From contig OZ345361.1 of the NCBI GenBank assembly GCA_977006965.1, positions 1,240,001 to 1,304,000 on the forward strand: a stretch of DNA of 64,000 nucleotides. The letters run 5' to 3'. Of this stretch, positions 53,922 through 64,000 are shown in pieces. The notes beneath the pieces were generated by a model. It made no database searches. It had not been told where the DNA came from and was given only the letters and a program-made list of their open reading frames with translations. The translations under genes and the position numbers were made by a program. Position 1 is the stretch's first letter, and every line of letters begins with the position of its first letter. This DNA is from Phymatolithon calcareum (taxonomy: Eukaryota > Rhodophyta > Florideophyceae > Hapalidiales).

Positions 53922-54383
53922 TTACTTCGATATGGAATCATCATCGACGAACACAGTTGAGCGGCTGGAATAGTCGACAAAACCTCGGCCCGCAATCTCT
54001 GTGGTCTTCGGTTCCGGCTTTATCTCTTTGCCAATTACCTTCTGCGCATCTGCGGGCGGCACACCGCCAGGTCCGCATCCCTCACCCGTCAGGTCGCACA
54101 GGTCCGATGCCAGTACTGTTTTGTCGCCGTACTCGACAGTGTCACCGTCCTCACCGCCCTCAGATTGGAATGGCATCGGTGGCCCGGAGAATGTGACCCA
54201 CATGTCACCCTGTCCGGACCATGCACTTCCCTCATTGTGAAAGATGCCGTCAAATCCCAAATCCCAGTCTGTTGTTGCACGCACGGATGCGTATGTTCGA
54301 TACGATGTGGGTCGGGTGCAGAGGACTGCTCGACGGTTTGTGGCAACACTGGTTCCCAGAAAAGGAGATACAAAGGAAGTCAT
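53922..54383 (-). CDS. Uncharacterised, probably plastid-targeted protein
   Basis: Not recognised. 153 aa from ATG 54383, single exon. The leader MTSFVSPFLGTSVATNRRAVLC with Phe at position 4, followed by Arg/Ser/Thr and a YASVRA|TTD site, looks like a red-algal plastid transit peptide. The mature part is acidic and Gly-rich: WDLGFDGIFHNEGSAWSGQGDMWVTFSGPPMPFQSEGGEDGDTVEYGD, then a two-Cys segment DLCDLTGEGCGPGG, and KVIGKEIKPEPKTTEIAGRGFVDYSS. Tail-to-tail with the lumenal pentapeptide gene. The Cys pair may be redox active, but that is a guess. Confidence 0.6.
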   Translation of the reverse strand: MTSFVSPFLGTSVATNRRAVLCTRPTSYRTYASVRATTDWDLGFDGIFHNEGSAWSGQGDMWVTFSGPPMPFQSEGGEDGDTVEYGDKTVLASDLCDLTGEGCGPGGVPPADAQKVIGKEIKPEPKTTEIAGRGFVDYSSRSTVFVDDDSISK

Positions 54384-57127
54384 TGTTGGAAATTGTAGTT
54401 TTGTTGCAGTTGCCGAAACGGTGGGTACGCAGGGCGTGGACAGACCAAGAAGGGTTTCTAGAACTATATGTGCTGCCGGAAAGAGTGCCTCTCGATTATC
54501 TAAAAATAATCTGCAAAATCCTACCAGATACTATTGAGGTGCAGAAGGTCTTGCCTCATGCCTTCCCCAATTGGCGGGAATGCAATCTCATGAATCAACG
54601 AACTGCAAAAAATTTGCATCGCTCTGATACTTTCTACAATCTCGTTATTCCGCTGTACTATTGGCTGACGTAGATTTGCAGCCTGTCCAATGGCAGTTGG
54701 TCTCTACTTTCGTGCAATTCTGGAGAGCTAGTCACGAAGGAGACAAGATTCGACTCGAGGCGGGTAACAGCTTGCTGTTTCAGTGTGGTCTAGGTCAGAA
54801 TGATTAACTCAGCTATCCGCCGCACATTCTACTGAGATATTTGGAATAAAAGCGCAACAGGAGCAAGGGTCAGCTTGGAGAGCGCGATCCGTACATTTGC
54901 CTGATTGAGTTTGACGTTTTTGCAACTTAAACTGCTCATTTCGACCTGCTAGAGAGTGACAGATCCAGGACTACTCTCTATGAAAGACCCTCGTCGAGAA
55001 CATTCACTCCATCGCGCCAGTACCGATGTCCCACCACGAATAAGTTGGATCGAAGTACATCGAAGACCTTTATCGGAAGATCTAATTTCGACGAGTTAGA
55101 CTTGATAAGTCAACATCCCAGAAGTTGTTGATAGGCATTGACAATCAACAAGGAAACATTATCCTGACGCACGCAGCCGTTTCGGGAAACGCCAGTACGG
55201 CACTTGCAACGAATTTGTATCATTTTAAATAACCACTCCACAAGAGTGCAGCGGCTGAAGGTACACCGAAAAGCACACCCTGCATCCCACACAGAGCTTG
55301 CTCCACATATCAACTATTGGCTGCGTTTGACGCGGACAGTCACAATAGTTATCATGTCAATTCGCGTCTCTTCATTAACTTGTCAAAATTCACGTTACTC
55401 AGTACTATCGCTCAGAATAGAACCGATTCTCACTCATGAGTGTGCTGTAACTTGTCCTGTTGCAGTTGTCGCATAGATTTCAAAATAAAAAGTATCCCAC
55501 TACGGTGGACAACTCGTTATGTCGGCTGCTGGCCGTCGTGCGCATATAAATCTGCTTGTTGGCGGGATATGAAATTGCGCCCGGACCATCAAGGATGCGA
55601 ATACCCCCCGCAGCAAGATGGTCGAGAAGTTTTGTCTTCTGCTATCATACTGATTCTAATTACAATAGAAGTCCACCTTCTCTAGTAGGGAATGTCAGAA
55701 GATCCAGGGCATGCGATGATGCGCCATTCAAAACAGCGTGAGCCATCGGTGTGCTACACCGTGAAGAGTTGCAGTCTACGATCCAATTGATCCAGGTAGC
55801 AGTTTTTCGACAAGCGCCAAGAAATTTCACAGTTCAAAGTTCTTAGCAAGGCTTGGATACTATTGAGTATCGCACAAGTTGTGTGGCCTCATCTAAGGAT
55901 GGCAACTTATTGAGCTCCGTAAAAATTATTTCGTTACTACTAATGTCGAACAAAAAAGCTAAAACCTTCCTCCAGATGCGCTGTGAGGTGCCGAAGCGCG
56001 GAACATTATTGTAGAAGCGCCATAAAGGCCCTTGCAAGACTAATAAAAATTATGTGAAATTTCCAACTTTACAGTTGCGTTGCTTCACATATGGCTGAAT
56101 GTATTCATCTGCCGCCTTCCTTTTCGTCACGATAGGTCTCAGGAGAGCTCCAGCGCCAATTCTAAAGTATTGGGTCGGCTCAGGGATATCTTGAAGGAGA
56201 AGCTTTGGAGAACCATGAGCAACCGCTGAATCTTTTCGAGTTACACACTAAAAATTTGCTGTGTGTGTTGAATCGCACCACGGCAAACACCGATGTAGAT
56301 CTACGATGCTGATTTGACACTCTTCGTCCTGAACAAGTCATTTTCTCGTCAAAATTCGAACCTACTCGTCAGAATTAAAAAAGGCCAAAGATCTACAGAG
56401 ACTTTGAGATAGTGGTTGGTCCCCTCCCCCATTTTGATCCGCCAATTTGGGAGTCAATAATACAATGTTGGTCAGGAAGGCCTTCAGAAATATCCATGGA
56501 AAAAAGCGAAGATCCCTCTACTGCCAGATGCACCGTCTTTAGTGACACGATGACCATCTTGGGGGGGCATTGGACTAGAACTGCGTCACAACTGTACAGC
56601 CTAATAAGCAAGGGACCATTCCCTTTGGTGATGTCCAGAACGACCACTTTGTCACTTTGGGACCTAGATAACTATTCGCGTAGACGGCTGGCCTCCGTGG
56701 GACTGGAAATGCCGCCGCTTTCCGTGTACCGGGAGACCAAACTTTAGGCGAAGGTCTTTGTTGGCTGTCATCGGAATGTTTTTTAGCCTGGTGTTGACTG
56801 CGAAAAGCTGCTCTGTGCGTTCTTTTTCAAATATAACCCCGTTTTCCCGGTTTCGAACAAGTAGTAAAGTCGGACTTTCCAAAGTATGGGCCAGGATATG
56901 AAACGATCTTCAAAAGAAAAAGTATTGGGAAACCTCTTTATTAAATCCGCAACATGTAATTGACACAAGTCGTGTTGGGCCATGTTGAAAAATTTGCCAC
57001 ACAGGGCTGGCAATCCATTGAATCCTGCTCCACCCTCGACGGAACCTGACTCTAATAGCACCTCGGAGACAATACCCTCCTCCCCACATATAGACACGCC
57101 CGGTGACCCGCGCGACGGAAGGCGTAT
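54384..57127. other. Intergenic region
   Basis: About 2.7 kb. No gene, RNA or repeat supported. Open frames up to 150 codons (54221-54673, partly antisense to the plastid gene) have no recognisable domain. Confidence 0.45.
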
Positions 57128-57682
57128 CTAGATCTTAGCCTTACAGACGGGGCAGTTAGACCTAACTTTAAGCCATCCTTAAACGCAGTAAGAATAAGAA
57201 AATGTCAGAAAGCCCGTTAATTGCCTCGAGACAACCCGCTCGCGGAAAGTGCCAGAAACAATAGACGTACTTGTGATGCACGTGCAATGATATAAGTGGT
57301 GGCATGGTAGCTCTCTAAACAGTTCTGGGTTCTCTTCGTTCACTTTTTCGCGGCAGATTGCACATACTTCTTTGGCCGCCACCGTGGCTGCCAGCCGAAC
57401 ACGAAACCTGGTCCGAGAAGCCGGTCCGTCGCCGATGGGATTAAGAGCTGAAGATCCTTGCAGAGGTGCAGGGCTGGGGATTCCAGTCGTCGCCTCCGCG
57501 GGTGCGGGCACAGGTGGACTGGACTTGTGTTGCGTTGATGAAGCAGGCACGGCGACTTGCTGATTCCGAGACGATGGGCCCGCTGCGCCATAGCTGGGAG
57601 GAAACGGAAGATCGGCGGATGCGGATGAATAACCCCGCGGATGGAAAAAGGGCCCCTGAGTAAACCTGGCTAGTTTCTTCAT
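57128..57682 (-). CDS. RING-H2 protein, probable E3 ubiquitin ligase, two exons
   Basis: Exons (minus) 57682-57271 and 57177-57128; 153 aa. ATG at 57682; the longer open frame begins with TTG, so an upstream exon is not excluded. The first 100 residues are Pro/Ser/Ala-rich and disordered. A RING-H2 domain closes the protein: CAIC ... ELPCHHLYHCTC in exon 1 and RWLKVRSNCPVC in exon 2 complete the C-x2-C / C-x-H-x2-H-x2-C / C-x2-C ligand set. The 93-bp intron (ACAA|GTACGT ... TTTAAG|GA) therefore splits the zinc-binding fold. After the last Cys only KAKI follows. Substrate unknown. Confidence 0.82.
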
Positions 57683-57825
57683 TGCTGCCTCGCTCGTAGT
57701 TTCCTCGCAGCAGCGCAACGATAGAGTCTTTATGTACCAACGGCAACCATGAAGTTCCGCCGGTGCTTTGTCATAGTGGAAGGTCAATACCAATCCTCGC
57801 CATGGATCTGGAAAGCAAGTGCAAT

Positions 57826-57875
57826 GTGCACCGACAGCAACATCTACGTCGCTGTCGGCGTCGCTGTCGGTGCAC
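57826..57875. repeat. Perfect 13-bp-arm hairpin upstream of the RING gene
   Basis: GTGCACCGACAGC (57826-57838) is mirrored exactly by GCTGTCGGTGCAC (57863-57875). The loop contains GTCGCTGTCGGCGTC, a partial further copy. It lies about 145 bp before the RING gene's ATG. Confidence 0.65.
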
Positions 57876-58506
57876 TTTGGCCAACAGGAGGGGAGTTCAC
57901 CAGATAAAATTCCGATCTACAAGTCGATTTGGAAGGCAAGTGTCGGTATAATTTTCATTTCGAAGACGACCGTTTATCAAGGCAGGGGATGTGCAATGAC
58001 GAACAGTGGTTGCTGCACTACCGTAGAGACTAGAAATCCCCAAACGAATACGAAACGTATAGTAAAAAGACATGATTTCGATGTCACGGGTGTCACCGGC
58101 GGTATCTAGGCACACCAGTTCTGGCAGATACTGGCCATAGGACATGCATTTGTGGAAGAACACGACAATAGGCAGCCCCGCAGTTTTCGATGCCGTTGTT
58201 TTAGGAAGCCGAGACCCAGTTTCTCTCCCGGGTTCTTGAACTCGGCCCCATTGACCGCTGAAAGTCGACAACGACAGACAGCGGTCTATAGCCGGTAATA
58301 ATGAGCTGTGATGAGTAGAGAAACGGATGCGCCGAGGAGGAATGCCCACCGGTAATTATTTTGAGATACCATTGATGTCGGTACGCTGAACTTAACAATA
58401 TGTGCCATGAGCCGACATCGACTCTGTGTTGCACGGCACACGCGCCTGCCTTCATGAGCAGACACTGGGCCTTCGCAAGTGTTCTGGCGGACGGAAAGTA
58501 CAAAAG

Positions 58507-58589
58507 TTGAGGCTCTGGAACATGAAGTCCGAGGAAAGAAACCACAACTTGTGGTTTGCTTCCTCGGAGTTCAAGTTCCAGAACCGCAA
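58507..58589. repeat. 83-bp near-perfect palindrome (precursor-like hairpin)
   Basis: Two 41-nt arms meet at a single base: the left begins TTGAGGCTCTGGAACATGAA and the right is its reverse complement with 6 mismatches spread along the stem. A second small palindrome, CTTGTGGTCCACAAG, follows at 58589. The spacing of mismatches resembles a small-RNA precursor, but a young MITE or cruciform is equally possible. Confidence 0.7.
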
Positions 58590-60844
58590 CTTGTGGTCCA
58601 CAAGCAACCGCACGATCCACCTCGACGCTTCAAATAGTACCGACAGTTTTCACCGTTTTCACCCACCCCACCTTCATTGGCTTAGCTTTATTGCACCTTT
58701 CGAGCGTTGACAGACGTTTGCCGAATGCTCGAGAAGCAGAAGGTCCCTATTTGAGAGCTCTTGCCACGAGTGACCATTCGGAGGCATCAACCGAATTTAA
58801 GGAGGTGAAAGCGACTGCTTTCATTACTAATTCATCATATTCTTCTACTACCTATTTGAGTTACAGAGAGTGAAATCTACGTCAACCCAGATGCGGTAAC
58901 GTGTTTCGGAAGATGACACCGCGTCCGTAAGCCGCTGTGGGCGGCCGTTCCCAGATATATGTTCCAAGCTTCGCGTACGGTCATTGCCAATAGGAGGACT
59001 TTTTCTTCAATCGCAGAAGAAGAAGGTACCATTCTAAAGCCTGAAATTGCTCTCGGGCAAATTATCGTTGTTCACATATTTGATTACCTCTACGCGTTTG
59101 TCTTTCCACAGATCTTCTACCGCTCTACCGCAAAACCCTTTCGGAGTCTTGATGCCGAAAGACAGTCTGTCGGCACAGCGTAGGATTGAATGATTCACTG
59201 GGTCCTTAACTCCGTCCAACACACCTTGCACATTGGATCATGGGGTATGGTTCATCCTCTCTGTATCCGTGGTGAAACGCTACAACAGTCGGGCAAAAAT
59301 GCCCTTTGATCTGATCTAGCATTACTTCTACGCGCCAGAGTGAAAAGTGCACATCGTCCGCGAGTATTGGGATGGCTATTAGCTTGTTTCTGTTCGGCGG
59401 GTGGAAGAAGGATCGGGCTACTTTCACGGTTCGAAGTATTACTTGATGATGGTATACTCGATTTTAAGAATTTCCGTTGCACAAGCTCAGCAGCGCTACC
59501 CGTCAGTGATTTAGTATTCAATTGCCTTCTGTGTGCTCCAGGGAGCCATGATTTGTTCCAGAGCATCCCGTAGCTTCCCGGTTGTTTCTCCTTTCATTCA
59601 CGGCTGACATTTTAGCGCGTCTATGCCGTTTCTACGGTTCGCTAACCATCGGACAGTTCTTCACCTCGCGATTTGTAATTTTAATACTGTCTGGAATGCA
59701 TGAACAACCACAAAACCTAAGCATCGAGTGACGAGTCAACAGTCGCGGCCGCGAACATTTCTTGCCACAATAATTTTTCTCAGGGACACACAAAAATACA
59801 ATCACCACCAACTTGGATTTGGATGATCTGACACATGCCGAGAGAACCGCCATCATTTCTGCTCATTGTAACACAGTGATTCGAGGCAATCGAGGTCGCT
59901 AAATAAGTATGCTTGTTCCCGTTGTTGTGTTGCGAGGGGGCATCTGTGAGTTCCAGTGCAGATGCTCATACCTTCTCCTCAGTCCTTTATTGAGACGTGT
60001 TGAATAGCCTCTTGTCCCATTTCATTGAAACGCATGAGCCGCGATTTAGATTGCCGACATATTCGCGTTGAACTTCCTCAACCCTGCTATCCATCTATAT
60101 TTCGATATTCTCGAGCTGAATTGGAACAGCTGTGAACTGTTCCAGTTGACTACCAATCGGGTGTGACAAGCAGTCGTGCCGGAGCCATATACGTTAGTAT
60201 TGGTGGATTCACACAGCTCAGGCTCGCTTCTCTAACGCACGAACACGCTGCACTGCGGACGTCATCAGAAACCAGTCTACCTCCTACGTTGTTTCACTGC
60301 ATATGTATGCGGTGAAATGTTTTCGAACGATCCAGTCCTTGACACGCACTAGTACAGACACCAGCCATTCAATGAATCATTCGAGAACAGGTTCACAGGT
60401 AGAGACGAAATGACTCCCAGAGCATGACAATCAAAAGAATGAGTGGAGACGCTCGGTCCAAAAAAGGGGTACCGACAGGATGCGCGAGGCAATTGGAGCA
60501 CCGGGTCGTTACAACGGCGGAATAGAAGGACGAGGATGCTTGTATAAGCCGCTGTCATACACTGGCGGAAGCATGACAATGAGTTCCGCCGCACGAGCCG
60601 TGCCCGGTGACCTAGCTAGTGAAGAGCGTCCAAAGTATAGGGAACAATAGGGGGAGTGCAAAGTGCATGGTCGCCTTCGAGTTGGGGGAACGATGGTACT
60701 GCCCTCCGTTTCCGTGTCGCTCTTACCATGTCATCTCCATGTCCGTCGTGAACCCCCATGTTGACCCCCTAGTCCAAATTCTGGTAGAAACAGAGAATCC
60801 TCTGCATGTGCCAAGGTAGATGGAAATTACGTAGCGAGTACTGC

Positions 60845-60930
60845 ATCTTGAGGGCAAAGGTTTCGAACCCATGTCAATCGTTGCGTAGGGTGCAAGATTC
60901 CTTGCCCACACTATCACACGGTGACAGTTG
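60845..60930 (-). other. tRNA-like / tRNA-derived sequence (weak)
   Basis: On the minus strand an A-box-like TGATAGTGTGGGCAAGG is followed at normal spacing by the B box GGTTCGAAACC. The acceptor arms do not pair, and no anticodon loop with U at position 33 can be drawn, so this is not a working tRNA. It may be the head of a second SINE or a tRNA pseudogene. Confidence 0.3.
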
Positions 60931-61744
60931 GAGGGACCTGCGGCTTACGTCCCTTGGAATAGGTGTAGTCCTTTCCTATGCAGTACTTCGGCGGTCTAAT
61001 TGACTTCATGTAGGCCGCACCAAGAGATCCGCAACTGTCCTTTCGTCCGACTTTGTGCAGTGGGCCCTCCAACTATCAGTTGCGGTGCCCTGTACGTGTG
61101 TACGTCCACAGCAGTCTCTATGTGCCAGATGCTTGCCCTTTAGTGCGTACTGCAGGTGGTTAAGACTGCTACGTTCTCTGCACCGTATGCGCGCTCAATT
61201 GCAAGGGATCTGAACATGGCCTGAAGCGAGTCAGTGGACGGCTACGTTAGCCCTCCGCATAACCGGTTGATTCTCGGCGGTCGATGCAATGGACACCAGT
61301 GACTGTCTACAGTAGTAGCCTTCGGTTTCATGAGTTGTCTCGGGGACTCAGCACCCAATGCTGGCAGAATGGTAAGTGGAGCTTACGAACGTTGTAAGGA
61401 TTCAAAATTTTCTGCTATGATACCTTCTGTGTTTGAATTCAAAAGTGGAACCCATCGTGGAAATCCCTGGAATCATACGCCCCCCAAGAAGCCCCGTTTA
61501 TTAGGAAGTGAATAGAAACCTGTGCCATAACGCTCCAAGATTAACCCGTCTCAAACTTCTGCATCCCTTGGCGAAGAATCCTACGCGGAGTACGCGACGA
61601 ATACTCTTTCCCTCTGTACCAGACGGGGAGGTAGCAACGACAGGAGACAAAGGATCTAACTGTATCTCCGCAGTGTCATCGCTCGCATCTCCTTCCAATC
61701 TGCAGTCCAACATCTCTAAGCCGCAGCCCAATCCCCGGCGCAAG

Positions 61745-62698
61745 ATGGGGGAGTCGATCGGCATGATGGAGGGCGCCTATTTTGTGGGTCGCGCCGCGCT
61801 TCTGCAGTGGATTAATTCTCTGACCGGGCTCGGCTACACCAAGATCGAGCAGACTGCAAGCGGCGTGGCGGCGTGCCATGTGTTCGACGCTCTCTTCCCG
61901 GGTAATGTCAAGTTGGAGAAGCTGAACTTCGACGCTCGTCGTGACTACGAATACGTACACAACTACAAGGTCCTCCAGGCTGCATTCAAGCGTCTCAACA
62001 TTACAAAGGAAATCTTTGTCGACAAGCTGATTCGCGCGAAGTATCAAGACAATCTTGAGTTCATGCAATGGGTTAAGGGCTACTTTGACTTGCATGCGAG
62101 CGAGGATGCGCTGAACTATGACGGTCGCGCGCGCCGCGAATCAGTTGGCAGAATCGATCGTCCTGCAACCCGGCCGGAGCCCAAGACCACCGCCGCATCA
62201 CGCGCCCGCACTACCAGCGCTGCCGCGCTCCGGCAGCCGATAGCTCCACCACCGCGCGCGCGTCGCGTCACCCCCGGCGCGGCCGCGTCAAAGCGTGCTG
62301 GTGCCCGTGCCGTAAATACGGTGAAGAAGGAGGAATATGACGCCGTGAAGAAGGAGTGTGAGGAACTCACATTGCTGATAAGGGAAGGTGACCAAGAGCG
62401 TGAGTTCTATTTCCAGAAGCTTCAGCAGATTGAAAGCATTCTGCAAGACCTCGACGAGAAGTACAAAGGAGAGGAATTGGACCCGTTGCTCGTTGAAGTT
62501 GCCGGACTTATCAAAGATGTACTGTATGAACAGGACCCGCGCGACGGAGGAGAGGCAGGGGAGTATGTAGATGAAAATCAGGAAGGAGAATACACTGGGG
62601 AATTGGAACCTGCCGATGAAATACTTCAACCAGAGGAGCAGGCAGGGCTGGCGGTGGGACAAATGTCTCTTGAAGACCAGGAAGGAGGTGCTTACTAA
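61745..62698 (+). CDS. EB1: EB1 microtubule plus-end-binding protein
   Basis: Tracks growing microtubule ends and recruits other tip proteins. Start chosen at ATG 61745 because the calponin-homology domain begins soon after; the open frame extends 79 codons further upstream without similarity. 317 aa. CH domain residues about 8-115: GRAALLQWINSLTGLGYTKIEQ, GVAACHVFDALFPGNV, YEYVHNYKVLQAAFKRLNI, VDKLIRAKYQDNLEFMQW. A basic Ala/Arg/Pro linker binds microtubules. A coiled coil with the EB1 signature REFYFQKLQQIESILQ starts near residue 218. The acidic tail ends in GGAY, keeping the terminal Tyr of the EEY/F motif but not its glutamates. No introns. Confidence 0.93.
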   Translation: MGESIGMMEGAYFVGRAALLQWINSLTGLGYTKIEQTASGVAACHVFDALFPGNVKLEKLNFDARRDYEYVHNYKVLQAAFKRLNITKEIFVDKLIRAKYQDNLEFMQWVKGYFDLHASEDALNYDGRARRESVGRIDRPATRPEPKTTAASRARTTSAAALRQPIAPPPRARRVTPGAAASKRAGARAVNTVKKEEYDAVKKECEELTLLIREGDQEREFYFQKLQQIESILQDLDEKYKGEELDPLLVEVAGLIKDVLYEQDPRDGGEAGEYVDENQEGEYTGELEPADEILQPEEQAGLAVGQMSLEDQEGGAY

Positions 62699-62962
62699 TG
62701 CTTCCTACTCGAAGAAGGTGGTGGGCTTATACCGCCTGCTCTCTGGATCCCGAGTCATATGCAAATTCGTGTGCCGTCCTGCTGATTGCAGAAGCCTGAA
62801 GATCATTATTGCTCTCTTCGCCTTGAGGTTTCCATCCTTGAACATACCCGCGGAACAGTAGATCTTCTTGTGATCTATGTATGGAAGAACAGCTGAGTTA
62901 AAAGTCACAGTTTATGTTCGTTACATCCGCTTTCATAATCTCTTTCGTCAGTGTATCTATCA

Positions 62963-64000
62963 TTACTTGGTAACTTGGTGAATTGCATTGGCAAGGTACT
63001 CAACATTGCGGGAAGTAACGCCAGCCATAGAAATGCGGCCGTTCGCCGTAAGGTAAACGGAAAAGTCGCTCGTGAGTTTCTTCACCTGCTCGGGTGTGAG
63101 TCCGGAATAACAAAACATGCCATTCTGGTCAACTATGTGGTCCCAGCTAAGTTCGCTTCCCAATTTCTCCAAGTTGGCCTTGAGAAGCGTTCGCATCGAA
63201 ATAATGCGGTCCGCCATGCCCTTCATCTCCGTACGCCAGCTTTTCTCGAGTTCGGCATCTCCGAGAATCTCGTTCACAATGCGGACGCCGTGCAGCGGGG
63301 GATTGGACCACATGGGACGAGCGATGATTTTGAGCTGTGAGTTGATTGCCGCAGCCTCCTCTTTAGAATCTGTGAGGACCGACATGCACCCCACACGATG
63401 TCCGTACAATCCGAAATTCTTGCTTTTGCTCTGGCACAAAATTATACGATGGCCGTCCTCGACAAACAGACGGAGACTGGCGGCATCGACGTCGGCGTCG
63501 CCGCTGGTGAAACCCTGATAGGCCATATCGAAGAGAGGGAGCAGTTCACGCTCCTTCATTACGGCGCTGATCTGACGCCACTGCTCAAGATTCGGATCCA
63601 CACCTGTCGGATTGTGCGCACAGGCGTGCAGCAGTACGACGGAGCCGATCGGAGCGGCATTGAGGGAGGACAGACAACCGTCAAGGTTAAGGCTCTTCGT
63701 AGCAGGGTCATAATACGAGTAGGTATCAACGTCGCACCCTGAATCACGGAAGATATTCGGATGATTCGCCCAGGTCGGATTAGGGACAAGGACAAGCGGC
63801 TTCATCCCTGCCCCCGCTTTGTCAGAGTTGAGGAAACGGGCAAGCAAGACGCCGGCCATGCGAAGCGCACCTGTGCCGCTCAGAGTCTGGATGGCAGCGT
63901 AGCATCCATTGGTAATATAGGAGTTGTCAGTACCATAGGCAAGACGAACAGCTCTGTCAATGAAGCTCTGATCACCAACGACAGGTAGATATTCCATGTT
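62963..64000 (-). CDS. Aspartate aminotransferase, partial (N terminus beyond window)
   Basis: PLP enzyme that interconverts aspartate/2-oxoglutarate and oxaloacetate/glutamate. The frame stays open to the right edge, so the N-terminal 60-90 residues and any targeting peptide are outside; the visible Met near the edge is internal (NMEYLPVVG matches N-x-EYLPI-G). Present: SGTGALRMAG, NPTWANHPNIF, HNPTGVDP, FDMAYQGF, the PLP lysine in SKSKNFGLYGHRVG, and RPMWSNPPLHGVRIV with substrate Arg. The C-terminal SVYLTANGRISMAGVTSRNVEYLANAIH is complete. Class I, eukaryotic type; compartment cannot be judged. Convergent with EB1, 264 bp apart. Confidence 0.93.
   Translation of the reverse strand, partial: NMEYLPVVGDQSFIDRAVRLAYGTDNSYITNGCYAAIQTLSGTGALRMAGVLLARFLNSDKAGAGMKPLVLVPNPTWANHPNIFRDSGCDVDTYSYYDPATKSLNLDGCLSSLNAAPIGSVVLLHACAHNPTGVDPNLEQWRQISAVMKERELLPLFDMAYQGFTSGDADVDAASLRLFVEDGHRIILCQSKSKNFGLYGHRVGCMSVLTDSKEEAAAINSQLKIIARPMWSNPPLHGVRIVNEILGDAELEKSWRTEMKGMADRIISMRTLLKANLEKLGSELSWDHIVDQNGMFCYSGLTPEQVKKLTSDFSVYLTANGRISMAGVTSRNVEYLANAIHQVTK

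Larger units (their letters stand above)
57683..61744. other. Long intergenic region with hairpins
   Basis: About 4.1 kb with no supported gene. It has a 13-bp-arm hairpin at 57826-57875, an 83-bp palindrome at 58507-58589, and a possible tRNA-like sequence near 60860-60930 on the minus strand. Open frames around 58959-59860 on both strands carry no domain I can name; they may be decayed coding sequence. Confidence 0.5.

Noticed and set aside
57683-57793. N-terminal extension of the RING protein
   Set aside because: The open frame continues but begins with TTG; could be 5' leader or an upstream exon, so ATG 57682 was used.
61508-61744. 79-residue extension of EB1
   Set aside because: EB1 proteins start close to the CH domain; the extension has no similarity and lies in a likely leader.
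1-64000. CRISPR array, prophage or bacterial operon
   Set aside because: Genes have introns, organelle leaders and eukaryotic families; no spaced direct-repeat array exists.

Overview
The window is nuclear DNA from a photosynthetic eukaryote, most likely a unicellular red alga. Spliceosomal introns are short (60-263 bp), mostly GT-AG, often with a CTAAC-type branch site, and about half the genes have none. Mitochondrial proteins (complex I PSST subunit, NAD-isocitrate dehydrogenase, HslV protease) sit beside proteins of the cyanobacterial/plastid lineage (DUF3326, a Tat-type pentapeptide-repeat lumenal protein, a plastid-type rhomboid, two plastid-type DMT carriers). Several predicted transit peptides carry a phenylalanine close to the N terminus (AFVAS, TSFVS, MTFS, ATFV), a habit of red-algal and glaucophyte plastid precursors. 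The red-alga assignment is inference from these traits; a glaucophyte is not excluded.

Layout. 0.36-4.9 kb: NDUFS7; an EF-hand K+/H+ antiporter (minus) divergent from NAD-IDH. 5-8 kb: a MITE and a small protein made of two copies of an unrecognised domain (minus). 8.9-12.1 kb: DUF3326 converging on a rhomboid, which diverges from HslV. 12.1-14.4 kb: repeats. 14.4-16.2 kb: an MRNIP-like protein converging on a DUF1990 protein. 17.0-21.0 kb: a large probable Urb2/Npa2 ribosome-biogenesis protein. 23.6-27.5 kb: two tail-to-tail paralogous DMT transporters. 27.8-29.5 kb: a small membrane ORF and an SLC35F6-like carrier. 29.5-33 kb: nested terminal-inverted-repeat elements. 33.0-37.1 kb: an intronless NB-ARC/WD40 NLR-type receptor with a helical N-terminal domain. 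39.9-41 kb: an aldo/keto reductase. 42.7-46.5 kb: a disordered protein, a SINE-like retroposon with target-site duplication, and a strictosidine-synthase-like gene (4 exons). 47.8-52.3 kb: two adjacent PH-domain kinases of different classes (CAMK, AGC). 52.7-54.4 kb: the lumenal pentapeptide protein and an unrecognised plastid-targeted protein. 57.1-57.7 kb: a RING-H2 protein split by an intron. 61.7-64 kb: EB1, and the C-terminal part of an aspartate aminotransferase running off the right edge.

The genes do not form a pathway or operon; this is an ordinary mixed eukaryotic neighbourhood in which neighbours share at most bidirectional promoters (antiporter/IDH, rhomboid/HslV). The most striking items are the NLR-type receptor with palindromes upstream, a candidate 2-nt microexon that restores the conserved C terminus of NDUFS7, the duplicated-domain protein, the EF-hand antiporter, and several families of inverted-repeat mobile elements plus a SINE-like element in the gaps.
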